Source: Rubrobacter_F sp035642415
GTDB lineage: Bacteria > Actinomycetota > Rubrobacteria > Rubrobacterales > Rubrobacteraceae
Length of the DNA: 5,839 nucleotides
Assembly (NCBI GenBank): GCA_035642415.1
Contig: DASQSI010000089.1
Location: forward strand, 1 to 5,839
Reading direction: 5' to 3'
The position numbers and the translations under genes were made by a program. Positions within the stretch are counted from its first letter, which is position 1. Each line of letters opens with the position of its first letter. A model generated the notes under the pieces. The model searched no databases and had not been told where the DNA came from. It was given only the letters and a program-made list of their open reading frames with translations. This document shows positions 4,711 through 5,839 of this stretch, piece after piece.

Positions 4711-5772
4711 ATGAGGGAAACATCGTATGATTTTTTGAAGAAGCTGCTTTCGGTGCCGGGGCCGAGTGGTAACGAGGAGGCCGCGGCGTCGGTCTGGCGG
4801 GAGGAGGCCGAAAAGTTCGCCGGGGAGGTCCTGGGCGACAGGATGGGTAACTCCTTCGCCACCCTGAACGGGGGCGGTACGCCCAAGGTGATGCTTGCCG
4901 GGCACATAGACGAGATAGGGCTCATGATCACCCACATCGACGATGAAGGGCTTCTCCGTTTCCAGGGGGTGGGCGGCTGGGACCCGCAAGTCCTCGTCGG
5001 CCAGAGGGTCCTCATTCAGACCCGGAACGGCGAGGTTCCCGGCCTCATCGGCAAAAAGGCCATCCACCTCATGGAGGCCGAGGAGCGCAAGAAAATCTCC
5101 GACATAAAGAGCCTCTGGATCGACATCGGCGCCAAGAACGGTGACGAGGCGAAGGAAAGAGTCAGGGTCGGCGACGTGGGCGTTATAGACCAGGAGCTTC
5201 TCGAACTACCGAACGCACGCATCGCCTCCCGCTCCCTGGACAATCGTATGGGTGCCTTCGTCGTTCTGGAGGCTCTAAGGTTGCTTTCGGAGGAGGACAA
5301 TATCGCGGCTGAGGTCGTAGCGGTGGCGAGTGTGCAAGAGGAGATAGGTCTCTACGGGGCGCGGGGCGCCGCCTTCGGGCTTGACCCCGACGTAGCTATC
5401 GCTGTCGACGTCACCCACGCGACCGACACCCCCGGCGTCTCCAAAAACGAGCACGGCGACCACCCTCTAGGCAGCGGCTCCGTCATAACACGGGCAACAA
5501 ATCTATCCCCCCTAGTCTCCGACGGCCTCATAGCCACCGCCGAAGAAGAGGGCATCGCCTACACCTTGGAGGCCGACTCGCGTTCCACCAGCACGGACGC
5601 CGACGCTATACAGTTCACCCGCGCGGGTATAGCCACTGGCCTCGTTTCGGTACCCAGTCGCTACATGCACTCGCCCAACGAGATCGTGGCCCTTGAGGAC
5701 CTTGAAAACTGCGCCAAACTTATCGCTGCTTACATAAAAGGTCTGAAAAAGGACGCAAACTTCGTCCGTTAG
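4711..5772 (+). CDS. M42 family metallo-aminopeptidase (PepA/FrvX/YsdC type)
   Basis: M42 enzymes are cytoplasmic dinuclear-metal aminopeptidases, often large self-compartmentalised dodecamers (TET type), that trim short peptides. The 353-residue length is normal for the family. The metal site is complete: GHIDEIG with His65 and Asp67, SLDNRMG with bridging Asp177, VQEEIGLYGARGA with catalytic Glu210 and metal ligand Glu211, AVDVTHATDTPG with Asp233, and YMHSPNE with His320. These correspond to the ligands known from Pyrococcus TET peptidases. DSRSTSTDADAIQF (289-302) is the usual substrate-site block. Some family members were once annotated as endoglucanases; nothing here supports a cellulase role. 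Substrate preference (leucyl, glutamyl or lysyl) cannot be read from sequence. The start is ATG with a purine-rich Shine-Dalgarno. The gene is downstream of the DUF3891 gene with a 51-bp gap and no terminator between them. Confidence 0.96.
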   Translation: MRETSYDFLKKLLSVPGPSGNEEAAASVWREEAEKFAGEVLGDRMGNSFATLNGGGTPKVMLAGHIDEIGLMITHIDDEGLLRFQGVGGWDPQVLVGQRVLIQTRNGEVPGLIGKKAIHLMEAEERKKISDIKSLWIDIGAKNGDEAKERVRVGDVGVIDQELLELPNARIASRSLDNRMGAFVVLEALRLLSEEDNIAAEVVAVASVQEEIGLYGARGAAFGLDPDVAIAVDVTHATDTPGVSKNEHGDHPLGSGSVITRATNLSPLVSDGLIATAEEEGIAYTLEADSRSTSTDADAIQFTRAGIATGLVSVPSRYMHSPNEIVALEDLENCAKLIAAYIKGLKKDANFVR

Positions 5773-5781
5773 TCCGTTCTA

Positions 5782-5829
5782 CGGGCAGCTCCCGGCGAAG
5801 CAAGCTTCGGGGCATGCTCTGAGTGCCCG
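5782..5829 (+). other. Two-level hairpin after the M42 gene, possible weak terminator
   Basis: An outer stem CGGGCA (5782-5787) / TGCCCG (5824-5829) encloses an inner hairpin CGAAG (5796-5800) / CTTCG (5805-5809) with loop CAAG. The inner stem can be extended by CCC/GGG past a GG bulge. Only ATTTCTC follows, so as an intrinsic terminator it is weak. The next gene is not visible before the right edge. Confidence 0.35.
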
Positions 5830-5839
5830 ATTTCTCGGC

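Noticed and set aside
4510..5067. Minus-strand ORF (185 codons) across the DUF3891 end and M42 start
   Set aside because: It runs opposite two well-supported genes and shows no family motif.
5823..5839. Possible start of a next gene (GTG CCC GAT TTC) at the right edge
   Set aside because: Only five full codons are visible and the Shine-Dalgarno is poor; it also falls in the outer hairpin stem. Not supportable.

Overview
The window is high-GC bacterial chromosomal DNA. The best guess for the source is a deep-branching actinobacterium such as Rubrobacter. This rests on the GC-rich codons mixed with unusually frequent AGG (Arg) and ATA (Ile), the heavy use of TTG and GTG starts, and the gene complement (a Ser/Thr kinase with an outer sensor domain, RpiA, DUF3891, an M42 peptidase). 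It is an inference from style; no marker gene fixes the taxon. Nothing in the window looks like a mobile element, prophage, CRISPR array, tRNA or rRNA.

Layout from left to right. (1) The 3' two thirds or more of a membrane Ser/Thr protein kinase (1-1390, +), whose first part lies off the left edge. (2) rpiA, ribose-5-phosphate isomerase A, with a TTG start (1476-2162, +). (3) A convergent 86-residue protein of unknown function (2176-2436, -), with only 13 bp between its stop and that of rpiA. (4) A 225-bp divergent intergenic region, then a PAP2-type membrane phosphatase with a TTG start (2662-3186, +). (5) A gene-free stretch of about 430 bp (3187-3617). It contains many potential RNA hairpins and a strong intrinsic terminator (3492-3521). 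A small single-pass membrane protein with a glutamine-rich tail follows (3618-3812, true start uncertain). (6) A 154-bp gap, then a DUF3891 protein (3967-4659, +). (7) An M42-family metallo-aminopeptidase with an ATG start (4711-5772, +). (8) A short structured tail up to the right edge.

The genes do not form one obvious pathway. The kinase (outer-surface sensing), RpiA (pentose phosphate pathway), PAP2 phosphatase (lipid or undecaprenyl phosphate turnover) and M42 peptidase (peptide breakdown) look like ordinary housekeeping genes placed side by side. Same-strand gaps of 51 to 85 bp allow, but do not prove, co-transcription of kinase with rpiA and of DUF3891 with the M42 gene.

The part least explained by known families is 3187-3617. 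A structure-rich leader ends in a perfect 9-bp terminator hairpin just before a small membrane-protein gene that lacks a canonical start codon at its apparent N-terminus. An upstream segment copies the 3' arm of the terminator, so it could act as an antiterminator. This is the main candidate for an undescribed RNA element, but the evidence is only visual base pairing.
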